Source: Fidelibacterota bacterium
GTDB taxonomy: Bacteria; Fidelibacterota; Marinisomatia; Marinisomatales; S15-B10
Assembly (NCBI GenBank): GCA_002707905.1
Contig: PAOF01000023.1
Location: 8,328 to 23,819, forward strand
Length of the DNA stretch: 15,492 nucleotides
Reading direction: 5' to 3'
The notes under the pieces were generated by a model. It was not told the DNA's origin. It made no database searches and was given only the letters and a program-made list of their open reading frames with translations. Position numbers and translations under genes: made by a program. The stretch's first letter is position 1; each line of letters begins with the position of its first letter. Of this stretch, positions 1 to 6,992 are shown piece by piece.

Positions 1-357
1 AGAGGTTTAATAATTTTAATCTCTGATCTGCTTGATGATCCTAAAGAAATTATATCTGGTTTAAAACATTTTCTACATGAAAAACATGAAATTATTGTCT
101 TTCATTTATTTAATCCCAAGGAACTAAATCTTGATTTTTCATCAAGAATTAAATTTAAAGATCTAGAAACTGGAGAAGAAATTACAACCGATCCCTGGCT
201 AATTAAATCGGATTATCAAGAATTAACTAATCAATTCAAAAATCATTACAAAAAAGAGATGGGTAATAACAAAATAGATTACATTCAATTGTCTACGGAT
301 AAAAGTTTAGGTTTTGCACTTAACAAATATTTGAGAAAAAGAAAATCTTCTTCTTAA
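1..357 (+). CDS. DUF58 domain protein, C-terminal part (5' end outside window)
   Basis: An open frame enters at base 1 and ends at TAA 355-357, giving the last 118 residues. The fragment opens with the sequence LIILISDLLDD, followed by an alternating helix/strand pattern and HEIIVFHLFNPKEL. This matches the end of the von Willebrand A-like fold in DUF58 proteins (the SD-x-x-DD strand, then the 'vi.l.l.dp.E' strand). The basic tail RKRKSSS follows. DUF58 genes are usually partnered with a MoxR-type AAA+ ATPase and vWA/TPR membrane proteins. Those partners would lie upstream, off the window. The exact role of the family is not settled; a chaperone or assembly role at the envelope is the common proposal. 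The gene converges on the TPR lipoprotein gene with only 9 bases between stop codons. Confidence 0.75.
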   Translation, partial: RGLIILISDLLDDPKEIISGLKHFLHEKHEIIVFHLFNPKELNLDFSSRIKFKDLETGEEITTDPWLIKSDYQELTNQFKNHYKKEMGNNKIDYIQLSTDKSLGFALNKYLRKRKSSS

Positions 358-366
358 ATTTTTAAA

Positions 367-1440
367 TTAACCACCAAATTCTTTTGATTTATCTAACCAT
401 TCTTTAGCTTCTTCAGGTCGTCCTAAACGCATTGTTACTCTAACCATTGCTTTTAATAGATAAACATTTTCGGGATCATTTTCTAATGCTTGGAGGTAAT
501 ATACTTCAGCATCTGACCATCTTTCCATTCCTTCATAAGCTTCTGCAATACCAATAACACCCATAGCATCCTCTGGATCAAGACTTATAACTTTTTGAAA
601 TTGCAACTCCATCATTTCATAGTCTTGCATCTGTCCATATAGTACACCTAGATTAAAGTGTAAATCGGTTGCTTCTGGTGCAGACCGAATAGCTTTTGTA
701 TAAGCAAAAATAGCTCCATCAATATCACCAGTTTGATAATAAGCATCTGCGAGTCTAGATGCACCTATAGCACTCCCAGGTTGAATTTTTAATCCATCTT
801 CTAAATATTGAATTGCAGTGTCGAATTCTTTATTATCAAGGAAAACTTTTCCAGCTTCAAACAATAAATCTGGATCTTCGGGATTTTTTTCCATTGCTTC
901 ATTTAAAGTTGTTTGGATCATTTCCTTGTTATTAAGTCCAATATGGCAAAAAACAAGATTTTTATAAGTAAGAACTTCATCAGGTTTAATTGTTTTAGCG
1001 GTGTTAAAAGCTTCAACAGCCATATTAAAATTATTAATTTTTTCTTCACCATTACTTTTAATTGCAGCATTATAATTATCCGATCCAATATTAAACAACC
1101 TTATCCAATGTTTTGTTCTTTCATCTTCAATTTCTGTTTGAATAGGTTTACCAGAAGATGGAAGTTTGAATTTTGGGTTTAACTCAATAACTTTATTAAA
1201 CATTTTATTCATTTCTTCAAATTGGTCATTTCTTGCATATATATGCTTACCTAAAAGAAAATAAGCTTCTGGGTCTTCTGGACTTACTTCTATTGCAGCT
1301 TTTATAAATGATTCAGCTTCATCAAATCTTTGTTCTTTAACATATAATCTAGCTGATGCTAATTCTTCAGTAGCACAATTTGAAATAAAAACACTAATTA
1401 TAAATAATAATGCCAATTTATATATATTTAATAAATTCAT
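367..1440 (-). CDS. TPR-repeat lipoprotein
   Basis: The 357-residue product has a lipoprotein signal: a short hydrophobic N-terminus (residues 6-20) ending in a lipobox-like ISNC with Cys22. Tetratricopeptide repeats fill the rest, about eight or nine units from residue 29 to the end. The clearest spacings are at the positions reading DPEAYFLLGK, DPDLLFEAGKVF, ATDLHFNLGVLYGQ and RPEEAKEWLDKS. TPR arrays bind protein partners, so this is probably an envelope-anchored scaffold. The start is well supported by a strong Shine-Dalgarno 5 bases upstream. It sits next to the convergent DUF58 gene. DUF58/MoxR clusters often include TPR proteins, but the opposite strand here argues against one operon. 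Downstream of the kinase on the same strand with a 64-base gap, it may share that transcript. Confidence 0.85.
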   Translation of the reverse strand: MNLLNIYKLALLFIISVFISNCATEELASARLYVKEQRFDEAESFIKAAIEVSPEDPEAYFLLGKHIYARNDQFEEMNKMFNKVIELNPKFKLPSSGKPIQTEIEDERTKHWIRLFNIGSDNYNAAIKSNGEEKINNFNMAVEAFNTAKTIKPDEVLTYKNLVFCHIGLNNKEMIQTTLNEAMEKNPEDPDLLFEAGKVFLDNKEFDTAIQYLEDGLKIQPGSAIGASRLADAYYQTGDIDGAIFAYTKAIRSAPEATDLHFNLGVLYGQMQDYEMMELQFQKVISLDPEDAMGVIGIAEAYEGMERWSDAEVYYLQALENDPENVYLLKAMVRVTMRLGRPEEAKEWLDKSKEFGG

Positions 1441-1445
1441 CTAGT

Positions 1446-1451
1446 CTCCTT
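1446..1451 (-). promoter_or_regulatory. Shine-Dalgarno for the TPR lipoprotein gene
   Basis: Read on the minus strand this is AAGGAG, 5 bases before the ATG at 1440-1438. It stands out because most genes in the window have no such motif, and it fixes the start of the lipoprotein gene. Confidence 0.7.
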
Positions 1452-1504
1452 GGAAGTTATTAAGTTAAAACCTGAATTTAATTGTAATATTAGGGTCATT
1501 CAAG

Positions 1505-2398
1505 TCAAATAATATTATTTTTTAAATATTCAATTCGTTCTTTTAAAGAAGATTGAGTCATTAGTTTAAAACCCTCTAATCCAAATCCTTCAACGCAAAA
1601 AGAAGCACAAGCAGTTCCCCAGAGTAAAGCTTCACTTAAATGAAATCCATTTGCAATTGCTGTCATTACACCTCCTGCAAAACTGTCTCCTGCACCAGTA
1701 GGATCGATTATTTTTTTTATTGGATAAACTCCAACTTCAATATTTAAATCTTTAGAGAATAGCTTACATCCTGAAGAACCTTTTTTTATAATCAATATTT
1801 TTGGACCCATTTTTAAAATTTTTTCACCACATGATTCTAAATTTTTGCTATTAGATAATTGAATTGCTTCACTTTCATTTATAAATAATATATCAACTTG
1901 CTTTATAACTTCTATTAATTCTTCTTGAGTTGTTTCTATCCACAAATTCATAGTATCACATGCAGTTACATTATTTTTTGACTTAATTTGTTCTAAAACT
2001 TCTAATTGTAGATTAGGATGAATATTTCCTAGATATATGAAATCTGATTTTTTATTTTTTTCTGAAAGCTTAGGATGAAAGTTTTGAAAAACCCCTAATT
2101 CAGTAAATAACGTTGTTCTATCCTCCCAGTTTTCATGATATTTGCCACCCCAGCTAAAATTTTTACCTTTAACTATTTGAAGATCATCCAAATTATTACC
2201 AAATTCATCAAACAGTTTTTTTCCTTCGGTTGGGTAATCATCTCCAATGATTCCAACAATATTTACTTTTGAATTTAAACCAGCAGTTCTTGTGAAATAG
2301 GTTAAGGAACCACCTATTGTTTTACCTGATATTTTATTTGGTAATTCTAACCAATCAATTCCAATTGAACCAACAGCAAGTATAGATTTTTTTATCAT
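1505..2398 (-). CDS. PfkB/ribokinase-family sugar or nucleoside kinase
   Basis: The 297-residue length is normal for PfkB kinases. The N-terminus carries the substrate-binding strand and the GG pair at 29-30 (IGGSLTYF), then VGIIGDDYP at 48-56. The C-terminal signature DPTGAGDSFAGG (232-243) contains the anion hole and the catalytic base Asp238. Between them are GNIHPNLQ (124-131), CDTMNLWI (147-154) and FINESEA (172-178). These match a well-spread bacterial PfkB subfamily whose substrate is not known to me, so no sugar is assigned. ATP-dependent phosphorylation of a small hydroxyl substrate in the cytoplasm is the safe call. No Shine-Dalgarno is seen, and the ATG at 2398-2396 is chosen because MIKKSILAVGSIGID fits the family N-terminus. 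The gene is divergent from the phosphoesterase gene. Confidence 0.88.
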   Translation of the reverse strand: MIKKSILAVGSIGIDWLELPNKISGKTIGGSLTYFTRTAGLNSKVNIVGIIGDDYPTEGKKLFDEFGNNLDDLQIVKGKNFSWGGKYHENWEDRTTLFTELGVFQNFHPKLSEKNKKSDFIYLGNIHPNLQLEVLEQIKSKNNVTACDTMNLWIETTQEELIEVIKQVDILFINESEAIQLSNSKNLESCGEKILKMGPKILIIKKGSSGCKLFSKDLNIEVGVYPIKKIIDPTGAGDSFAGGVMTAIANGFHLSEALLWGTACASFCVEGFGLEGFKLMTQSSLKERIEYLKNNII

Positions 2399-2516
2399 TT
2401 TTCTAATGAAAAGTTTAATAGAATCAATTATTTAGTTCAAGTAAATGTTTTAAAATAAAAATAAATTATCTAAATAAATACATGACAATCTTTAGTTTAA
2501 TTGGTAATTTTATACT
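2399..2516. promoter_or_regulatory. Divergent intergenic region between kinase and phosphoesterase genes
   Basis: These 118 A+T-rich bases separate two genes that point away from each other, so at least one promoter in each direction must lie here or just inside. I see no convincing -35/-10 pair: ATGACA (2482-2487) resembles a -35 box but no matching -10 lies 16-18 bases on. The region is the only obvious start for the long plus-strand run that follows. The call rests on gene geometry. Confidence 0.4.
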
Positions 2517-3299
2517 ATGGCTTCAAAAAAATATGCTATATTAACTGACATCCATGGGAATTTAGAAGCTTTAAATAAATCCTTATCTATAATTAATCAA
2601 CAAAAAGATATTGAAAAAATTATTTTTTTAGGTGATTATTTTTCTCTGGGCCCTGCTCCTGTAGAGGTTTTTAATATTTTATCTAATATGCCAATAGAGA
2701 CTGTTTTCATTCGAGGGAATCATGAACGTTACTTGATTGAGAAAATTTGGACTAATCCAAAACCTAAAATTGAAGGAATGAATCTTAATGATCATGTTTT
2801 GAATGGAATAGTTAAACATCAAAAATGGGTTTTTGATCAAATAGGAGCCAAGCTTTTTGAATTTATTGAAAAAAGAACTAAAATTTCATATAATGAAACA
2901 ATTGGCTCAAATCATTTAGAGTTTAGTCATGCTTGGTTTGAAAGAGATGAGAGAGCTCCATCTAAACATGAAGCAAGGAAACTTTCAGACAAATATTTGA
3001 ATTCAAATAAAAATATAAAATCAATCATTTTTGTACATGGACATATACATATCGAAAGAAATGATAAACACAAAAACTTTTCTATTTATTGTCCAACAAG
3101 TACTGGATTACCCTTTGATAAAGTTGTCAAAGGTTCCATAGGCTATTTAGAAATTAATGATGATATTTCTTTTAAAATCGAAAGATTCGATTATGATTTT
3201 CAAAAAACAATAGATTTGCTAAATGATCGAAAACCACCTTTTTATAAAAATTTAGTTCAAACTGTTAAGTTTGCTGAAATTAGAAATAATCAACTTTAA
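2517..3299 (+). CDS. Calcineurin-like metallophosphoesterase
   Basis: The 260-residue product carries the full metallophosphoesterase metal-site series: DIHGN (11-15), GDYFSLGP (39-46), GNHER (67-71), SHAWF (137-141) and GHIH (175-178). These residues coordinate a dinuclear metal centre that hydrolyses phosphodiesters or phosphomonoesters. It resembles the YfcE/MJ0936-type group, whose natural substrates are mostly unknown. It lacks a signal peptide, so it should be cytoplasmic. It is first in the plus-strand run and ends 22 bases before the cysteine desulfurase gene. That spacing suggests co-transcription, but no functional link to tRNA thiolation is established. No Shine-Dalgarno is seen before the ATG. 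A TATACT directly abutting the ATG (2511-2516) is too close to act as a -10 for this start. Confidence 0.9.
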   Translation: MASKKYAILTDIHGNLEALNKSLSIINQQKDIEKIIFLGDYFSLGPAPVEVFNILSNMPIETVFIRGNHERYLIEKIWTNPKPKIEGMNLNDHVLNGIVKHQKWVFDQIGAKLFEFIEKRTKISYNETIGSNHLEFSHAWFERDERAPSKHEARKLSDKYLNSNKNIKSIIFVHGHIHIERNDKHKNFSIYCPTSTGLPFDKVVKGSIGYLEINDDISFKIERFDYDFQKTIDLLNDRKPPFYKNLVQTVKFAEIRNNQL

Positions 3300-3321
3300 C
3301 TCTTAATTATTTAATTTTAAT

Positions 3322-4455
3322 ATGATTTATTTAGATTATTGTTCTACTACTCCTTTACACAATTTAGTAATAGAAAAAATGAGAAAAATTGATGGTGAAG
3401 TATTTGGAAATCCCTCAAGTATTCATCAATTTGGACAAAAGGCTAAAGCAATAATAGAGTCATCTAGGAAAGATATAGCAAGTATTTTTGATTGTTCATC
3501 AAATGAAATTATTTTCACAAGTAGCGGGACTGAGGCAAACAATTTAGTCTTATGGGATGTTTTTCAAAAAGGTGGAAAACATATAATTATTTCTGATATT
3601 GAACATCCCTGTATATCAAAAACGTGCTCTATTTTAGAAAAATTTGGAGTAAAAATTAGCAAAATTCCAGTAAATAAAAATGGAATAATAAGAATATCAG
3701 AATTAAAAAAATCAATTAATAAAAATACTTCTTTAGTTTCAATTATGTCCGTTAATAATGAGATTGGAACTATTCAACCAATTGAAGAAATAATTGAAAT
3801 ATGTAATCATAATAAAATATTATTTCACACAGATGCGATACAGGCTTTTGGAAAAATCGATTTAAACTATAAAAAATATAAACCACACATGGCATCATTT
3901 TCTGCTCATAAAATATATGGTCCCAAGGGAGTTGGTGCATTATATATTAAAAAGGGAATTAAATTAAATCCGTTGATATATGGTGGTTCTCAAGAGATGC
4001 AAGTTAGAGCAGGAACTGAAAATTTATCAGGAATTGCTGGATTTGCAGTTGCTTCCAAACTGGCAAATGAAAACTTAAAAAACAACTTTATCAAATTGAA
4101 TGAATTAAGTAATAAACTAAAAAAAGCTATTTTTTTAAATATTAATAATGCAAAGATTTTATGCAACGATTCTGATCAGATTCCTGGGTTTATATCATTG
4201 AAGTTATCAGGTGTAAATGCAAATGATTTATTGATTAAATTAGATATAGATGGCTTTGGAATTTCAACTGGAGCAGCTTGTTCCTCTGGTGTAAATAAAA
4301 CTTCTTCCGTTTTAAAAGCAATTGGATTAGATGCAAAATCTGCTTCTTCAGTGATTAGAATTTCACTTGGTAAATATACTAAAGAAACAGATTTAATTAG
4401 TTTTGTAGATTCTTTGAGCAAAAACGTAAAAATTATAAGAAATGAAAAAAAATAG
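3322..4455 (+). CDS. Cysteine desulfurase, IscS/NifS/YrvO type
   Basis: A PLP enzyme that takes sulfur from L-cysteine as a persulfide, releasing alanine. The N-terminus YLDYCSTTP is typical. Other class V aminotransferase landmarks are GNPSSIH (29-35), SSGTEANN (67-74), EHPCI (94-98, with ring-stacking His95), SVNNEIGTIQP (143-153), HTDAIQ (169-174) and SFSAHKIYGPKG (192-203), where Lys197 binds PLP. The sulfur-carrying Cys320 lies in STGAACSSG (315-323). At 377 residues it is shorter than E. coli IscS and closer to YrvO-type enzymes. The mnmA start codon lies inside its 3' end (14-base overlap). With no iscU, iscA or fdx nearby, a dedicated sulfur donor for tRNA 2-thiolation is the best inference. 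Whether it also serves Fe-S assembly cannot be read here. Confidence 0.95.
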   Translation: MIYLDYCSTTPLHNLVIEKMRKIDGEVFGNPSSIHQFGQKAKAIIESSRKDIASIFDCSSNEIIFTSSGTEANNLVLWDVFQKGGKHIIISDIEHPCISKTCSILEKFGVKISKIPVNKNGIIRISELKKSINKNTSLVSIMSVNNEIGTIQPIEEIIEICNHNKILFHTDAIQAFGKIDLNYKKYKPHMASFSAHKIYGPKGVGALYIKKGIKLNPLIYGGSQEMQVRAGTENLSGIAGFAVASKLANENLKNNFIKLNELSNKLKKAIFLNINNAKILCNDSDQIPGFISLKLSGVNANDLLIKLDIDGFGISTGAACSSGVNKTSSVLKAIGLDAKSASSVIRISLGKYTKETDLISFVDSLSKNVKIIRNEKK

Positions 4456-5527
4456 AGTTTTAGTTGCAATGTCAGGTGGAGTTGATAGCTCTGTAAGTTT
4501 AATTAAAATTTTGGAAGCAGGATATGAACCCATTGGTGTAACTATGAAATTATGGGAAAGTCCACAGGGTGTCCCAGCAACAGATTCTTATTGTTGTTCT
4601 TTAGAATCAATAAATAACGCAAAAATTATTTGTCAAAAATATAATGTACCACATTATACATTAGATTTTAGGACTGATTTTAAAAAAAATGTTGTTGATT
4701 ATTTAGTTAAGGAATATTTTAAAGGTAATACGCCTAACCCCTGTATTAATTGTAATAAGCATCTAAGATGGGGTAGCCTCATTGATCAAGCGAAAACTTT
4801 TGAAGCAGACTTCATAGCTACAGGTCATTATGCAGTAATTGAAAAAAATAAAAACTATGGCTATACAATCAATAAAGGAAAAGATAAAAACAAAGACCAA
4901 TCATATGTGTTATGGAGTATAGATAAAAAATTATTAAATAAAACATTATTTCCTCTTGGTAATTTAACAAAAGAAGAAGTGAGAAAAATTGCATTTGAGC
5001 ATGATTTAATCACTGCTGAAATTCCTGATAGCCAAGAATTATGTTTTTTACCAAATTCAGATTATCGTCAATTTTTAAAAGATTATGCTCCTAATAGATC
5101 TGCTAAAGAAAAAAAAGGAAATTTTATTCTTGATAATGGTGAGATTGTTGGAACTCATATGGGAATTTCGAATTATACAATTGGACAGAGAAGAAAACTT
5201 GGAATTAGTGGACCTGAACCAAGCTATGTAAAAAAAATTGATAAAAAAAATAATGTGATTCAAGTTTCAAAAAGAGAAAAAATGTTTTTCGAAAATTGTA
5301 TTGTTAAAAACATTAATTTTTTAATTGATCCAAAACAATGGGAAAATGATTTGATTACAACATATATACGATATAATCATAGTGGGGTAGATAGTGAAAT
5401 TCAATTCTTAGATCAAAAGACTATAAAAATAAAATTTAAATCTCCGCAATTTGCTGTAACCCCTGGACAGTCAGCGGTATTTTATAAAGATGATTTATTA
5501 TTGGGTGGAGGAATCATTTCAAAATGA
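4442..5527 (+). CDS. mnmA: tRNA-specific 2-thiouridylase MnmA
   Basis: MnmA activates C2 of wobble uridine U34 in tRNA-Lys, -Glu and -Gln with ATP and installs sulfur to give 2-thiouridine. The 361-residue length is normal. Visible motifs are the PP-loop SGGVDSS (11-17), TMKLW (34-38), the tRNA/ATP-site TPNPCINCN (97-105) with catalytic Cys101, ATGHYA (126-131), KDQSYVLW (151-158), IPDSQELCFL (194-203) with the second catalytic Cys201, and YTIGQRRKLG (245-254) opening the C-terminal barrels. Both cysteines needed for persulfide relay are present. The ATG lies within the preceding desulfurase gene, implying translational coupling and supply of sulfur from that neighbour. No frameshift or truncation is visible. 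Confidence 0.97.
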   Translation: MKKNRVLVAMSGGVDSSVSLIKILEAGYEPIGVTMKLWESPQGVPATDSYCCSLESINNAKIICQKYNVPHYTLDFRTDFKKNVVDYLVKEYFKGNTPNPCINCNKHLRWGSLIDQAKTFEADFIATGHYAVIEKNKNYGYTINKGKDKNKDQSYVLWSIDKKLLNKTLFPLGNLTKEEVRKIAFEHDLITAEIPDSQELCFLPNSDYRQFLKDYAPNRSAKEKKGNFILDNGEIVGTHMGISNYTIGQRRKLGISGPEPSYVKKIDKKNNVIQVSKREKMFFENCIVKNINFLIDPKQWENDLITTYIRYNHSGVDSEIQFLDQKTIKIKFKSPQFAVTPGQSAVFYKDDLLLGGGIISK

Positions 5528-5573
5528 TTAAGTTCATTAATGATTTTAAACTAACATTTTATTAAATTAATAC

Positions 5574-6044
5574 ATGAACAACTTTTATCTAATTTTCATT
5601 ATCTCAATTTTATTTGTTTTTACATCAGACATAAATTGTCAGTACAGAACTAAAATTCCAACATCTAGTGTGATTGATACAAGAATCCAAAATGAAGGTG
5701 GAAATATTTTTAATTTTTTTAATCCAGATAATTTCTCCATGAATCATAGTTTTGGAATGAGTATGAATTCTTTTGGAGGTATATCTAAATCTTATGGTAC
5801 CTATACAAATAATATGAACTTAAAATTGAATGACAAATTAATGTTGAAATCATTGATTTATTTTGTACAACCAAGCAATATTCAAAATCTTAACTCACCC
5901 ATGATGAACAATCCATCAATTTATTATGATGCAAACTTGAATTATAAAATTTCTGAAAATATTATGTTTCAACTTTCATTGAGTTCTTCACCAAATTATT
6001 ACAGATATAACCTAAGTCCATATATAAATTCATATGCTCGGTAA
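5574..6044 (+). CDS. Small exported protein of unknown function, possible outer-membrane beta-strand protein
   Basis: I do not recognise a named family. The 156-residue product starts with a signal-peptide-like segment (hydrophobic residues 4-17) and likely cleavage near residues 20-23. Cys22 does not sit in a good lipobox. The mature part is rich in Asn, Ser, Tyr and Met and alternates polar and apolar residues. Segments such as MNHSFGMSMNSFGG (56-69), NNMNLKLNDKLMLKSLIYF (79-97) and IYYDANLNYKISENIMFQLS (116-135) resemble strand-turn-strand outer-membrane hairpins of FCB-group bacteria. It sits 46 bases after mnmA and 8 bases before the LytR_C gene, so it is probably in their operon, perhaps with the latter as an envelope pair. 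There is no Shine-Dalgarno. The gene looks intact. Confidence 0.7.
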   Translation: MNNFYLIFIISILFVFTSDINCQYRTKIPTSSVIDTRIQNEGGNIFNFFNPDNFSMNHSFGMSMNSFGGISKSYGTYTNNMNLKLNDKLMLKSLIYFVQPSNIQNLNSPMMNNPSIYYDANLNYKISENIMFQLSLSSSPNYYRYNLSPYINSYAR

Positions 6045-6052
6045 TCATTTAA

Positions 6053-6607
6053 GTGTTAAAAAATAAAAAATCTTCCAAAAAAAATTTTAATTTTTTTAGT
6101 TTTTTTACAGGATACAATATTTTTATTTTTATCTTATTTCTTATTTCTTCAAGCTTTGTGATATCTATAATTGATAGACACTTAAGATTTGGAATTAAAA
6201 TGGATTATAATTTTTCTAATACTCCTCCTGATTTAATTATTGATCCTATCAAGGAATATGAAAACTCTGCATTTAAAGATATAAGAGTTGAAGTTTTAAA
6301 TGGTTGTGGGGAAAAAGGAATTGCTAAAAAATTTTCAGATTATTTAATCAATCAACATGTTGATGTTGTAAGATCTGAAAATACTCCTGATAATAATTTT
6401 GATTATGAAAAAACTCAATTAATTTTAAGAACTGAAGATTTTCAAGATATTGCAAGGATAGCTTCCTTATTAGATTTTAATCCAAAAGATTCCACAAAAG
6501 TAGTAGTGGATACTGATTTAAATTTGCTCACAGATGTTACTTTAATTATTGGCAAAGATTTTAAGAATATCATTCCTGTTCAAAATTTTATTTTATCACA
6601 ACCTTAA
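6053..6607 (+). CDS. Membrane-anchored LytR_C-domain protein
   Basis: The 184-residue product begins with GTG. A basic cytoplasmic N-terminus (residues 1-11) precedes one membrane segment (about 22-40), giving a likely N-in topology. After a linker, residues 76-168 form a LytR_C-type domain: IRVEVLNGCGEKGIAKKFSDYL (76 onward, shown in part) has the 'v.VlNGtg..G.A.....L' start of this domain, followed by a repeat-like second half ending in DVTLIIGKDF (161-170). LytR_C domains usually follow the LytR-CpsA-Psr catalytic domain, which is absent here, so this is a stand-alone version without visible enzymatic residues. It is 28 bases upstream of rsfS. LytR-type genes next to rsfS occur in several phyla, so the pairing may be functional, but the role is unknown. 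Confidence 0.8.
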   Translation: MLKNKKSSKKNFNFFSFFTGYNIFIFILFLISSSFVISIIDRHLRFGIKMDYNFSNTPPDLIIDPIKEYENSAFKDIRVEVLNGCGEKGIAKKFSDYLINQHVDVVRSENTPDNNFDYEKTQLILRTEDFQDIARIASLLDFNPKDSTKVVVDTDLNLLTDVTLIIGKDFKNIIPVQNFILSQP

Positions 6608-6635
6608 TTATTCAGTAATAGAATTTAAATCATAA

Positions 6636-6983
6636 GTGTCATCTTCATATCAAATTGCTAAAAAAGCATCGGAACTTGCATTTTCAAAAAAAGCAGAAGA
6701 TATTCTAATAATTGAAATTAAGGACTTAACCTCAATTGCAGACTATTTTGTTATTTGTACAGCTAATTCTGCAATTCATGGAAAAGCAATATATGAAACG
6801 ATTTTAGATGGTTTTGTTCCAAAAGAAAAACCGTATAAAGTAGAAGGGTTGAATAATTCAACATGGATTATTATGGATTATATAAATATTATAGTACATA
6901 TTTTTCAAGAAAAAGAAAGAAGTTATTATTCAATTGAGCGACTTTGGAATGATGGAAATTTTGAAAAATTTAAAAATATTTAA
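6636..6983 (+). CDS. rsfS: Ribosomal silencing factor RsfS (Iojap family)
   Basis: RsfS binds uL14 on the large ribosomal subunit and blocks 30S joining, lowering translation when nutrients are scarce. The 115-residue length is typical. The family core is complete: DLTSIADYFVICTANSAIHG (30-49) and the C-terminal signature in which Trp77, Asp81, VHIF (87-90), Arg95, Tyr97-Tyr98 and LW (103-104) occupy the expected order. The start is GTG with no clear Shine-Dalgarno. It is chosen because MSSSYQIAKKASELA fits the family N-terminus and no ATG lies nearby. The gene is 9 bases before argS and 28 after the LytR_C gene. In many bacteria rsfS sits beside nadD; no nadD is visible here. Confidence 0.95.
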   Translation: MSSSYQIAKKASELAFSKKAEDILIIEIKDLTSIADYFVICTANSAIHGKAIYETILDGFVPKEKPYKVEGLNNSTWIIMDYINIIVHIFQEKERSYYSIERLWNDGNFEKFKNI

Positions 6984-6992
6984 TGATAAAAA

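Noticed and set aside
913..1182. Open frame of 89 codons on the plus strand
   Set aside because: It lies wholly opposite the TPR lipoprotein gene, is rich in Phe, Ile and Asn as expected of antisense A+T-rich DNA, and shows no domain.
2511..2516. TATACT as a -10 box for the phosphoesterase gene
   Set aside because: It touches the ATG, so transcription would start inside the gene, and the best -35-like hexamer is 23 bases away.
4176..4469. Minus-strand open frame of 97 codons
   Set aside because: It is the antisense of the desulfurase 3' end, including the conserved active-site region, so its length follows from the real gene.
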